In this document: positions 18,221 to 26,180 of the stretch, in pieces
How the letters are laid out: every line of letters starts with the position of its first letter
Position numbering within the stretch: the stretch's first letter is position 1
Assembly: GCF_013745115.1 (NCBI RefSeq)
Contig: NZ_CP051151.1
Span: 1,488,001 to 1,552,000, forward strand
DNA length: 64,000 bases
Direction: 5' to 3'
Source: Hujiaoplasma nucleasis
Lineage (GTDB): Bacteria; Bacillota_I; Bacilli_A; Izemoplasmatales; Hujiaoplasmataceae
Translations under genes and position numbers: made by a program
The notes under the pieces: model-generated
The model's database searches: none
What the model was told of the DNA's origin: nothing
Seen by the model: the letters and a program-made list of their open reading frames with translations, nothing else

Positions 18221-20464
18221 ATGAAGAAAATATTAGTTGTAATTGTATTATTTCTTTTTTCTCTTTTAATCGCTTGTACAGATAAAGAAGATACTAGTGT
18301 TACTTATTATGTTCTTAACGAAAAAGAAACCATAATGTTGGCTGAGGGAGAAGAGATTATATCATATGAAGAGGGTTATTCATATATTGCTTTTTTTACC
18401 AGTCAAGGAAGATTATTCTTGGGATATGATAATTATGAAGAACTCTCTGACGGAGAGGTGATCCAATATCAATATCCTTTGGATGTGACTCGTAAGATAA
18501 TTGGTGATGATGATGTCATTACAAAAGTAACATTTTTAAGAGAATATATCATTGTTGTTGTTAATCATAGACAAGTTTTATTGGTGAATCCAAAGGTTTC
18601 TCTAAAAAATGATTTACCAATCCAGGTAAATCTTAGATTAGATTTAACCAATCAAATATATAATCAAAATCTAGATGAATTAGAAGTCATAGATATAAGT
18701 CATCATTTTAATTTGTCTGCTGAAGAAGGGATAAGTCAAATCAATGTAGTTAGATATCCAGGAAATTTAGACTATGTTGCTGAAGTATTGACGTCAAGTG
18801 GACGTATATTTTATAGGTATATAAGATATCTATACAAAGATTTTTCTAATGAAGAGAATCAATTTATTGAAGCAGAACCATTAGTAAGTTTGTCTAGTGG
18901 AGAAAAAATCATTGATATTTATACGGGACAATTCATATCAATTTACTTATCTAATCACGGAAAAATATATTCTCGAGGGATAAGTGGGAGAAAAGGACAG
19001 ATATTTAACTCTGGATATGAAGATAAAATAAAAGATATTACAGGCTTATTTAACTTAGAAGATGATGAAAGAATCATAGATTTAAAAATTCAAATGGAGA
19101 TTTCTGGAATTTCATACTTATTAGTTTTGACTTCTAATGGCAGACTTATTGTATGGGGAGCAGCTGTACCAGGTGACCAAATAAACATGTCCAATTTTGA
19201 TAATAATCCGATTGATATTACTTCTTTTATATCAAACGAAGATAAGGTTGAAAGAATCTTTTCGGGCGCTCCGGTCGTCTCTCCAGAAACTGGTAGGATT
19301 TTTTATACTTTCTTTGTTTCAATTGAAGATGGAGATGTTTTTGCGTGGGGTAGTAATCTAGATGGTCTTTTAGGTGTTGGCGAAACTGAGAATGAAAACG
19401 ATCCTGCTGAAATACATGAGATTACCAATATAAGTAGCGAGTTAAATTTAGAGGACGGTGAAGTTATTGAGTCTATTTCATATGTAAGTTATTCGATACT
19501 AGCCAATACTAATTTTGGCAATATAATCAATTGGGGATTCAATTACTTTCAAATTGGTGCCGGTCAGCGCATTTTGGAGCCTATGGTCATTAATGAATCA
19601 TTGTATGAAGACGAAGTGGCTGTGGACTTTATTGTAAATGGTCATAATTCTACCATTTTGTTGGTGACCGATAATCAAAATTATCATTTAGAAAATTATT
19701 TTTATAACATTAAAAACATTGCTAAAACCTACAATTACTATGAAGCGTACCATAGTGAAGTGTTTACAGATTATAATTATGTTCCTACACCTGGTGTTTT
19801 TGATGGTTGGTATACAGATCCTTTTCTTTATAACAAGTTTGGTGGACATGATTATCCGAAAAATTTATACGGTATAGTAAGACTAAGCGAATATGAAAAA
19901 ATTAGAGAGATCATGTTTTCGCCTGATTATTATAGGTTGGTAGATGGCGAATTGTATGAATTAAAAGAAATAGACGCTGATTATTACAGGCATGACAGAG
20001 ATAATTTTGTGACTAGAGAAGTGATGAAGCATAATGTAGATCCGGATTATGTAATGAAAGATTGGAATCCAGAGGAATATTATGATAATCAATTAATTGT
20101 TTATGAACATGTTCAAGGCGATGAACTGCTTGTTGATGAATTTTTAAATTCTTTATTTGACGATTATGGGCTTTTTGTTTATGATTACGAGGATGGAGAA
20201 TTAAGCAATCAAGTTATGGCAACGTCATTCTATGAAGTATGGTTGCCTGGAGATGATGCGAATTTTGATGGCCTTGTTGATGAAGAAGACGAGCCATACT
20301 ATGGTCAGTATATGACTGATGAAGATGGTAATTATATTTATAACAACTTCATTCGTTCATTAATTAGTAGATATGAAAAAGGAAAGGTTATTGAAATTAA
20401 TTTGATGGTAACAGACTCTGATGGTCGCTCATCATCAATTCAAATCATTTTTGAAATAGTATAA
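18221..20464 (+). CDS. Large lipoprotein with degenerate RCC1-type repeats
   Basis: The signal peptide ends at a lipobox (LLIAC, about residue 19). Through the first ~500 residues run divergent RCC1-like units (GRLIVWGAAVPGDQ, GDVFAWGSNLDGLLG, GNIINWGFNYFQIG), suggesting a beta-propeller. A C-terminal part has an InlB-like fragment (FDGWYTDPFLYNKF) and a calcium-loop-like DDANFDGLVDEED near 690. The nearest ribosome site (AAGGAGATAG, 18171-18180) lies about 40 bases upstream of ATG 18221, and no better start codon is present between. It is a relative of the RCC1 lipoprotein at 24392-25981 on the other strand. Probably surface-exposed; ligand unknown. Confidence 0.7.
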   Translation: MKKILVVIVLFLFSLLIACTDKEDTSVTYYVLNEKETIMLAEGEEIISYEEGYSYIAFFTSQGRLFLGYDNYEELSDGEVIQYQYPLDVTRKIIGDDDVITKVTFLREYIIVVVNHRQVLLVNPKVSLKNDLPIQVNLRLDLTNQIYNQNLDELEVIDISHHFNLSAEEGISQINVVRYPGNLDYVAEVLTSSGRIFYRYIRYLYKDFSNEENQFIEAEPLVSLSSGEKIIDIYTGQFISIYLSNHGKIYSRGISGRKGQIFNSGYEDKIKDITGLFNLEDDERIIDLKIQMEISGISYLLVLTSNGRLIVWGAAVPGDQINMSNFDNNPIDITSFISNEDKVERIFSGAPVVSPETGRIFYTFFVSIEDGDVFAWGSNLDGLLGVGETENENDPAEIHEITNISSELNLEDGEVIESISYVSYSILANTNFGNIINWGFNYFQIGAGQRILEPMVINESLYEDEVAVDFIVNGHNSTILLVTDNQNYHLENYFYNIKNIAKTYNYYEAYHSEVFTDYNYVPTPGVFDGWYTDPFLYNKFGGHDYPKNLYGIVRLSEYEKIREIMFSPDYYRLVDGELYELKEIDADYYRHDRDNFVTREVMKHNVDPDYVMKDWNPEEYYDNQLIVYEHVQGDELLVDEFLNSLFDDYGLFVYDYEDGELSNQVMATSFYEVWLPGDDANFDGLVDEEDEPYYGQYMTDEDGNYIYNNFIRSLISRYEKGKVIEINLMVTDSDGRSSSIQIIFEIV

Positions 20465-20485
20465 TTAATTGTTAAAGGAGACGAT

Positions 20486-21268
20486 ATGGATAATATTTTT
20501 GATCCGAAAAATTCTTTATGGTTGGAAATAGTTAGAGTAGTTGGTATTTTAATTAATGGACTGATATTAGTGCTCAGTTTTATTGCTTTGATTATGCGGG
20601 AGTTAGATATTGCATACTTTTTACTAATTATATTAGTCATAGCTATACTCCATTTAATTCAAATGTTGAGTTTAAATTTGCTTTACAATATCCAACAAAT
20701 AAGAATAAATTCAGATAAACAAATTATAATTCAAGAAAAAATTTTAGATATGCTTAATGGTAATGAATCAAGTAATGAACAAAGAGAAGGTATAGTAAAT
20801 AATGATCATGTAGAGAACATAGAGGTAGATACACCCATAGTTGCTGAATCGGATGATTTACCAAGTTCAAATGAAATTAAAAATAGTATTGAAGCTGAGA
20901 AGGATTTAGAAGCTGAAGATGAAATTGAGAAAACTAAAGAAGACAATATTATTCAAAGTGAAAAAGAAAACAAAACTTTTGTAAGTCCTATTCACGGTAA
21001 AGTATTTATGCCGGATGATGATCAAAAATCATCAGTGAAGATTCCATCAGGTTTTGATTCCATAGGAGAATATGCTTTCAAGAATAATGAAATATTAGAA
21101 GAAATATATATACCATTAAGTATAAAGAAAGTATTAATGCAAGCATTTGTTGATTGTATTAATTTGAAAAGAGTATTCTATGAAGGCAGTAAAGAAGACT
21201 GGCAAGCCATCAAATTTTCCGGATATAACGAGGAATTGATGGAAGCTGAGATAGTTTTTAATTATTAA
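20486..21268 (+). CDS. Membrane protein with acidic linker and leucine-rich repeats
   Basis: Two membrane segments (about 13-35 and 44-68) are followed by a basic turn, then a long acidic, probably unstructured stretch (about 85-165). A short C-terminal LRR_5 domain follows (SGFDSIGEYAFKNN, LEEIYIPLSIKKVLMQAFVDC, then YEGSKEDWQ), as in BspA-like proteins. The protein starts 21 bases after the RCC1 lipoprotein stop with a good AAAGGAG, so the two are probably co-transcribed and may work together at the membrane. The repeats could face the cytoplasm. Function unknown. Confidence 0.65.
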   Translation: MDNIFDPKNSLWLEIVRVVGILINGLILVLSFIALIMRELDIAYFLLIILVIAILHLIQMLSLNLLYNIQQIRINSDKQIIIQEKILDMLNGNESSNEQREGIVNNDHVENIEVDTPIVAESDDLPSSNEIKNSIEAEKDLEAEDEIEKTKEDNIIQSEKENKTFVSPIHGKVFMPDDDQKSSVKIPSGFDSIGEYAFKNNEILEEIYIPLSIKKVLMQAFVDCINLKRVFYEGSKEDWQAIKFSGYNEELMEAEIVFNY

Positions 21269-21300
21269 GAAAATTAAGTTAGTAAAGGAAAAGATATTGA

Positions 21301-21336
21301 GAAAAAAGATTCTTACTTTTGAAGAATCTTTTTTCT
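21301..21336. terminator. Strong bidirectional-type terminator hairpin
   Basis: GAAAAAAGATTCTT pairs perfectly with AAGAATCTTTTTTC around a seven-base loop. Confidence 0.85.
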
Positions 21337-21410
21337 TTACTTTTTATTTATTTAGGTATATAATTAAATTATAAACAAATGTTTAAATAAAAACAAAAGT
21401 TGGTGATATA

Positions 21411-22514
21411 TTGAAATTAAATGACAATGAACAAAAAATATTAGATATATTAAAGAAAGATCCTTTTGTCAATCAACAATATATAGCTGATCAGTTATCT
21501 TTATCTAGGTCAGCTGTTGCTAACTTACTTTCAGGTTTGCAAGGAAAAGGTTATATCTTAGGTAAACCATATTTACTTAGGACAGAAGAATATATTACTT
21601 GTGTAGGCGGAGCTAATCTAGATTACACCTTTAGATTAGAAGATAAGTTGATTTTAAAAACATCTAATCCTGTGAAGTCAGATATTTCTTATGGGGGTGT
21701 GGTAAGAAATATTGGGGAAAATCTAGCAAGATTAAACCATAAAGTATCTTTAATGTCTGTGATCGGGGATGATTCAGCGGGTGAAAACTTATTGGCTGCT
21801 ATGAGGAATATGATGGAAGTATTTGCGATCGATAAAATCAGTCGTGAAAAGACTGGTGGATATTATTCGATTATCAATCCTAAGGGTGATATGGATATTG
21901 GCTTTGCGGATATGTCTATTAATGCTCATATGGATAGGACTTGGATTTTAAATCATAAAAGACACTTGAATTTATCAGATTGGATTATAACTGATACAAA
22001 TATTACTAAAGATGCTTTAGAAGCTTTGATTGAATTTACAAGAACTGAAGAGAAGAAATTAGCCATTATTGGCGTGTCTGGCCCAAAGATGAAAAATGTG
22101 CCAGAGGATTTGAATGGTGTAGAAGTCTTAATATGTAACTTAGATGAAAGTCAGGCTTATTTTAAAACAAGTAGTGATGATTTAAAAGAACTTATCCATG
22201 CATGGTTAGATAAGGGTATAAAGAAAGTAGTGATTACTAAGGGTAAAGATGCTTTTGTATATGGTGATAATAAACAAGTATCTTTCCAAAAACCTTTACA
22301 TATAAAAGAAGAGTTGATTAAAGATGTTACTGGGGCAGGAGATGCTTTTAGTGCTGCCTTGTTACATGCTTTAATTCACGAAGATGATTTTAAAACAGCA
22401 ATTCAGTATGCTATTACAAACGCGGCTTTAACCATTCAATCTGAATATTCTGTGAATCCAAATTTATCAATAAAATTAATCAAAAAGGAGATTAAAAGAA
22501 ATGAAGAATTATAA
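21411..22514 (+). CDS. psuK: Pseudouridine kinase with N-terminal HTH (PfkB family)
   Basis: Phosphorylates pseudouridine to its 5'-phosphate in pseudouridine salvage. Residues 1-57 are a MarR/HTH_24-like helix-turn-helix (QQYIADQLSLSRSAVANLL), as in the YeiC branch of this family; the rest is a PfkB ribokinase fold with the catalytic DVTGAGDAFSAALL motif near residue 310. Start is TTG 21411 with GGTGAT just ahead, a pattern used by several genes here. It overlaps psuG by 14 bases, and the pairing with psuG makes the substrate assignment strong. The HTH may let the enzyme regulate its own operon. Confidence 0.87.
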   Translation: MKLNDNEQKILDILKKDPFVNQQYIADQLSLSRSAVANLLSGLQGKGYILGKPYLLRTEEYITCVGGANLDYTFRLEDKLILKTSNPVKSDISYGGVVRNIGENLARLNHKVSLMSVIGDDSAGENLLAAMRNMMEVFAIDKISREKTGGYYSIINPKGDMDIGFADMSINAHMDRTWILNHKRHLNLSDWIITDTNITKDALEALIEFTRTEEKKLAIIGVSGPKMKNVPEDLNGVEVLICNLDESQAYFKTSSDDLKELIHAWLDKGIKKVVITKGKDAFVYGDNKQVSFQKPLHIKEELIKDVTGAGDAFSAALLHALIHEDDFKTAIQYAITNAALTIQSEYSVNPNLSIKLIKKEIKRNEEL

Positions 22515-23424
22515 AATGTTTTTAGATATTAAAGAAGAAGTCAAAGAAGCGCTAAAGAATAATTTACCTGTGGTAGCTTTAGAATCAACCATTATCTCTC
22601 ATGGTATGCCTTATCCTGACAATGTTAAAATGGCGAAGAAAGTTGAAGATATCATTAGAAAAGAAGGTGGAGTACCCGCGACTATTGCTATTATGGATGG
22701 GAAAATTAAAATTGGTTTAACAGATGAAGATTTAGAAACCTTAGCCAAAGCTAAAGATGTTATGAAAGTATCAAGAAGAGACTTAGCTGTGGCTGTTTCT
22801 AATAAAGTATTAGGAGCTACTACAGTTGCAACAACCATGATATGCGCTGAAATGGCTGAAATTAAATTCTTTGTAACAGGTGGTATTGGTGGTGTTCATA
22901 GAGGTTATGAAACTTCTTTGGATGTATCAGCTGACTTAGAAGAATTATCACAAACCAATGTAACAGTTATTTGTGCTGGCGCTAAAGCCATTCTTGATTT
23001 ACCAAGAACTATGGAATATTTAGAAACAAAAGGTGTTAGTGTTGTTGGCTATCAAACGAAAGTATTGCCTGCTTTCTATACAAGAGAATCAGATATTCAA
23101 TTAAGACATTATGTAGATTCAGCTAAAGAATTGGCTGAAATAGTCTATACAAAAGATCAATTAAATTTAAAAGGTGGTTTATTAGTTGCCAATCCAATAC
23201 CAGTAGAAGATTCATTAGATGATTCATACATGAATTCAATTATTGATAAGGCCGTAGAACAATCAGTAAAAGATGGAATCCAAGGAAAAGATGTAACACC
23301 TTACTTATTAAAAACTATTGTTGAAAAAACACAAGGCAAATCATTAGCTGCTAATTTAGCCTTAGTTTATAACAATGCATTAGTTGGTGCGAAGATTGCT
23401 AAAGAATATTTTAATTTAAAATAA
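22501..23424 (+). CDS. psuG: Pseudouridine-5'-phosphate glycosidase
   Basis: Cleaves the C-C glycosidic bond of pseudouridine 5'-phosphate to uracil and ribose 5-phosphate. The N-terminus (PVVALESTIISHGMPYPDN), RDLAVAV, the Gly-rich FVTGGIGGVHRG and ICAGAKAILDLPRTMEYLET match the family closely. At 307 residues it is full length. ATG 22501 lies inside the end of psuK, with AAAGGAG in the psuK coding sequence, so expression is coupled. A terminator follows. Confidence 0.93.
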   Translation: MKNYKMFLDIKEEVKEALKNNLPVVALESTIISHGMPYPDNVKMAKKVEDIIRKEGGVPATIAIMDGKIKIGLTDEDLETLAKAKDVMKVSRRDLAVAVSNKVLGATTVATTMICAEMAEIKFFVTGGIGGVHRGYETSLDVSADLEELSQTNVTVICAGAKAILDLPRTMEYLETKGVSVVGYQTKVLPAFYTRESDIQLRHYVDSAKELAEIVYTKDQLNLKGGLLVANPIPVEDSLDDSYMNSIIDKAVEQSVKDGIQGKDVTPYLLKTIVEKTQGKSLAANLALVYNNALVGAKIAKEYFNLK

Positions 23425-23436
23425 TATAATATAAAT

Positions 23437-23470
23437 AAAAAAAATCATATCTTCTCGATATGATTTTTTT
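23437..23470. terminator. Bidirectional terminator between convergent genes
   Basis: A perfect 14-base stem (seven A then TCATATC, paired with GATATGA then seven T) around TTCTC lies between psuG (+) and the PfpI-like gene (-), and gives T runs on both strands. Confidence 0.88.
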
Positions 23471-23475
23471 ATGTC

Positions 23476-23985
23476 TTATTTATTTAGTACATCAATTAAT
23501 GTTTTAGCAAAAACAGGTAAATCTTTTGGAGCTCTTGAAGTAATAAAGTTCTTATCAACACATACATCTTCATTGACATAAATCGCACCTGAGTTTTCTA
23601 TATCTCTTTGTAAGGTATGGAATCCTGTTAATTTTCTTCCTTTTAAGTTACAAGCAGTTATCATTAACCAAGGACCATGACAGATGGCTGCGATTGGTTT
23701 GTTTTGTTTGTTCATTGATTTAATAAAGTGGACAGTAGCTTGATTACGTCTCATATAATCAGGTGAGAAACCACCTGGGATGATGACTGCATCATAATCA
23801 TCAGCTAAAATATCTTGACTTGCATAATCGCTTTCAAGCGGAACTCCAGTTTTACTGGTATAAGTAGTTTTAGCCAAGGTACCAATCAAATCAACTTCAA
23901 AACCTTCTTCTTGCATCCGATAATAAGGATACAAGACTTCTTTTGCTTCATATTGGTTTTCTATTAACAAAGCTATTTTTTTCAT
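23476..23985 (-). CDS. DJ-1/PfpI family protein
   Basis: A flavodoxin-like class I glutamine amidotransferase fold with the nucleophile elbow AAICHGPW (C102), the PGGF oxyanion motif near 70-73 and an N-terminal strand-Glu pattern (IALLIEN). Length (169) is normal for the PfpI/YraA group, whose members act as stress proteins and are variously reported as proteases, deglycases or glyoxalases. GAAGGAGGG precedes the ATG. Substrate not determinable. Confidence 0.85.
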   Translation of the reverse strand: MKKIALLIENQYEAKEVLYPYYRMQEEGFEVDLIGTLAKTTYTSKTGVPLESDYASQDILADDYDAVIIPGGFSPDYMRRNQATVHFIKSMNKQNKPIAAICHGPWLMITACNLKGRKLTGFHTLQRDIENSGAIYVNEDVCVDKNFITSRAPKDLPVFAKTLIDVLNK

Positions 23986-24355
23986 CTTGATTCCCTCCTT
24001 CTTTATACTTTATTATAAAATAAATTATTTTAATTTGCAAAAATTTCATTGTCTAGTCGTTATCTCTTATATCGTATAATGACCAAAATGGATTATTTTG
24101 ATTAGTTTCTAAAATGTAGGTTTCTATATTATGAAACAAAGAAAGTGGAAGTAATCGCTATTAATTAGTCCTATCTCATTGAGAATTAATTAATTGATGG
24201 ATGATTTAGATTTAAAATGAATTAACCTTTTATTGTCATTGTTTTTATAGTATTTAAGTAAAAACTTATTAGGTGAAATGTTTTTTGTTAGATAAGATTT
24301 TTAATTAGGATTCCCTTTTATTTATTTTTGTGGACAAATAATTCATTATATAAAG
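23986..24355. other. Intergenic stretch without a recognisable gene
   Basis: About 370 bases between the promoter side of the PfpI-like gene and the terminator of the RCC1 lipoprotein. It holds only short stop-interrupted frames, and I see no repeat, RNA gene or decayed coding sequence. Confidence 0.5.
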
Positions 24356-24384
24356 AAAAATACTTTCAAAATTGAAAGTATTTT
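24356..24384 (-). terminator. Rho-independent terminator of the RCC1 lipoprotein gene
   Basis: Thirteen-base stem AAAATACTTTCAA/TTGAAAGTATTTT with a two-base loop; on the minus strand it is followed by a T run. Confidence 0.8.
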
Positions 24385-24391
24385 ATCGTTT

Positions 24392-25981
24392 TTAATCTAT
24401 AAGATAAGCATAAAGATTTAAATTTTCAGTGACAATATAATCTTGATTGACTTGATTTGATAGTTCAAGGTCAAGATACCAAGGACTTAAAGATAGGTTT
24501 TCATCAAAATTAAATTCAAGATTACTGTTTTCTATAAACATATGAGTGTGGAATAATTCTATTTTATTTAAGTTCACCATGATTGGTGTCATTTGGTTTT
24601 TGCTGTTATTGTTACCTAATTCACCATCTGTGTTTTTTCCAAAAGCATATATACTCCCTTTTTCTGTTATTATATAAGAATTTTGTATACCTAAGTGAAT
24701 CATATTGATTGAGTCGTCTTCATCTAATGAAATATAAGCATTGATATTTATTGGTTTGTTTTGGGATTCACTTGTATTATTTCCAAGTTCACCATATGTG
24801 TTTTGGCCCCAAGTGTAGACTTGATGATTTGATGTTATAAGAGAAGAATGATTACCACCTAATTCAATCTTTTGAATGCTTTCATTTTCATCTAAGGAAA
24901 TAAAGTCATTAATTTTAAGAGGAATATTAGAATTATCTCCAGATTCATTCCCTAATAAACCTTCACCATTATAACCCCACATATAGAGATTGCCCTTGTT
25001 TGTTAATGCACCAGCATGAACAACACCTAATGATATTGATTGAATGACCTCGTCTGTTTGAAGATTAAAAGAAGCACTGATATCTATAGGTAGGGATGAA
25101 TTATTGTTATTTCCATTACCTAGTTGACCATAATAGTTATCTCCCCAAATGAGTAGCCTATTTTGATTCGTCAATACAGCTGTATTTGTATTAGCGAGTT
25201 CAACTTGAATAATGGATTCATTGGCATTCAAATTTAAATATTCTGTCACATCTAAAGGCAATGCTTGATTGCTTGTGGAGTTATTTCCAATTTGTCCCAA
25301 TTCATTATTACCCCATAAGAATAATCTTCCCTCAGATGTTAAAGCAGAAGAATGAAAAGTACCCATTGCAATTGATTCGATATACTCTCCTGATTCAAGT
25401 GAGAATTCATCTGTAATATCTTTAGGGGTGCTTTCTCCAGATGAAGGTCCAAATGTTCCATCTCCAAGTTGGTGATGATCATTGTTACCCCAGGTAAATA
25501 GACGATGGTTTGATGATAGGGCCGCAGAATGGATAGCGCCGGCAGAAATTTGAATGATAGTTTCATTATCCACTAGTTCAAAGTATTGACTGATGTCTAA
25601 GGGTAGTATTTTTTGATCAAATGTAGAATTTCCTAATTGTCCATAGGTGTTTTGTCCCCATGCAAATACTTTTCCTTGAGATGTTAAGGCTAAACTATGA
25701 CCCATTCCAGCTTTCACATCAATAATAGCGTCATCAATTTCTAAAAAATTATTATGTGATTCATCATAAGTTTCAGGAAAGATATAATATTTAACTTCAT
25801 ATAGTATTTCTTGACTTGTGATTTCCTGTTCTTGTGTTGTCTCCTGTTCTTCAGATGTAATTTCCTCTGTCGTTGTTTCTTGTGTTGGAGTCTTTGTATT
25901 ATCTGAACTTTGATTTGTACAAGCCAAACTTAAATAAGACAGTAAAGTTAATAAAATTATAAGTATTATTTTCTTTTTCAT
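24392..25981 (-). CDS. Lipoprotein with seven RCC1 repeats (beta-propeller)
   Basis: The signal peptide ends at a lipobox (SLAC, about residue 21) and is followed by a Thr/Glu/Gln-rich linker to about 65. Seven tandem repeats of 50-56 residues then follow, each with the RCC1 pattern ALTS-x-G-x-hhxWG-x-N-xxGQLG (cores WGQNTYGQLG, WGNNDHHQLG, WGNNELGQIG, WGDNYYGQLG, WGYNGEGLLG, WGQNTYGELG, FGKNTDGELG). Seven blades is the number in a closed RCC1 propeller. A ~45-residue tail resembles half an InlB-type unit. A good AGGAGG precedes the ATG. Presumably exposed on the cell surface; binding partner unknown. Related to the lipoprotein at 18221. Confidence 0.85.
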   Translation of the reverse strand: MKKKIILIILLTLLSYLSLACTNQSSDNTKTPTQETTTEEITSEEQETTQEQEITSQEILYEVKYYIFPETYDESHNNFLEIDDAIIDVKAGMGHSLALTSQGKVFAWGQNTYGQLGNSTFDQKILPLDISQYFELVDNETIIQISAGAIHSAALSSNHRLFTWGNNDHHQLGDGTFGPSSGESTPKDITDEFSLESGEYIESIAMGTFHSSALTSEGRLFLWGNNELGQIGNNSTSNQALPLDVTEYLNLNANESIIQVELANTNTAVLTNQNRLLIWGDNYYGQLGNGNNNNSSLPIDISASFNLQTDEVIQSISLGVVHAGALTNKGNLYMWGYNGEGLLGNESGDNSNIPLKINDFISLDENESIQKIELGGNHSSLITSNHQVYTWGQNTYGELGNNTSESQNKPININAYISLDEDDSINMIHLGIQNSYIITEKGSIYAFGKNTDGELGNNNSKNQMTPIMVNLNKIELFHTHMFIENSNLEFNFDENLSLSPWYLDLELSNQVNQDYIVTENLNLYAYLID

Positions 25982-26111
25982 GCAACCTCCTATTTTTGTA
26001 AACAGTTTAACATTATATATGTTTTTCTTAAAGCAAGTTTAGGATTTTTTACAAAATTGATACTTGTTTAATAAAAATAACAAGCATAAAAAATAAAAAT
26101 TTAAAGTAATA

Positions 26112-26141
26112 TTGACTGAAAGTCCCTTACAAGTGTATAGT
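26112..26141 (+). promoter_or_regulatory. Sigma-A-type promoter of the CASTOR/POLLUX-like gene
   Basis: TTGACT, an 18-base spacer and TATAGT end about 40 bases before ATG 26181. Confidence 0.5.
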
Positions 26142-26180
26142 AAAAAATAAGAAATATATTATTTTTAATAGGGAGTTTAT

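Noticed and set aside
25339-25566. 75-codon frame inside the RCC1 lipoprotein gene
   Set aside because: It is an alternative frame of the repeat-encoding sequence, has no ribosome site and codes low-complexity peptide.
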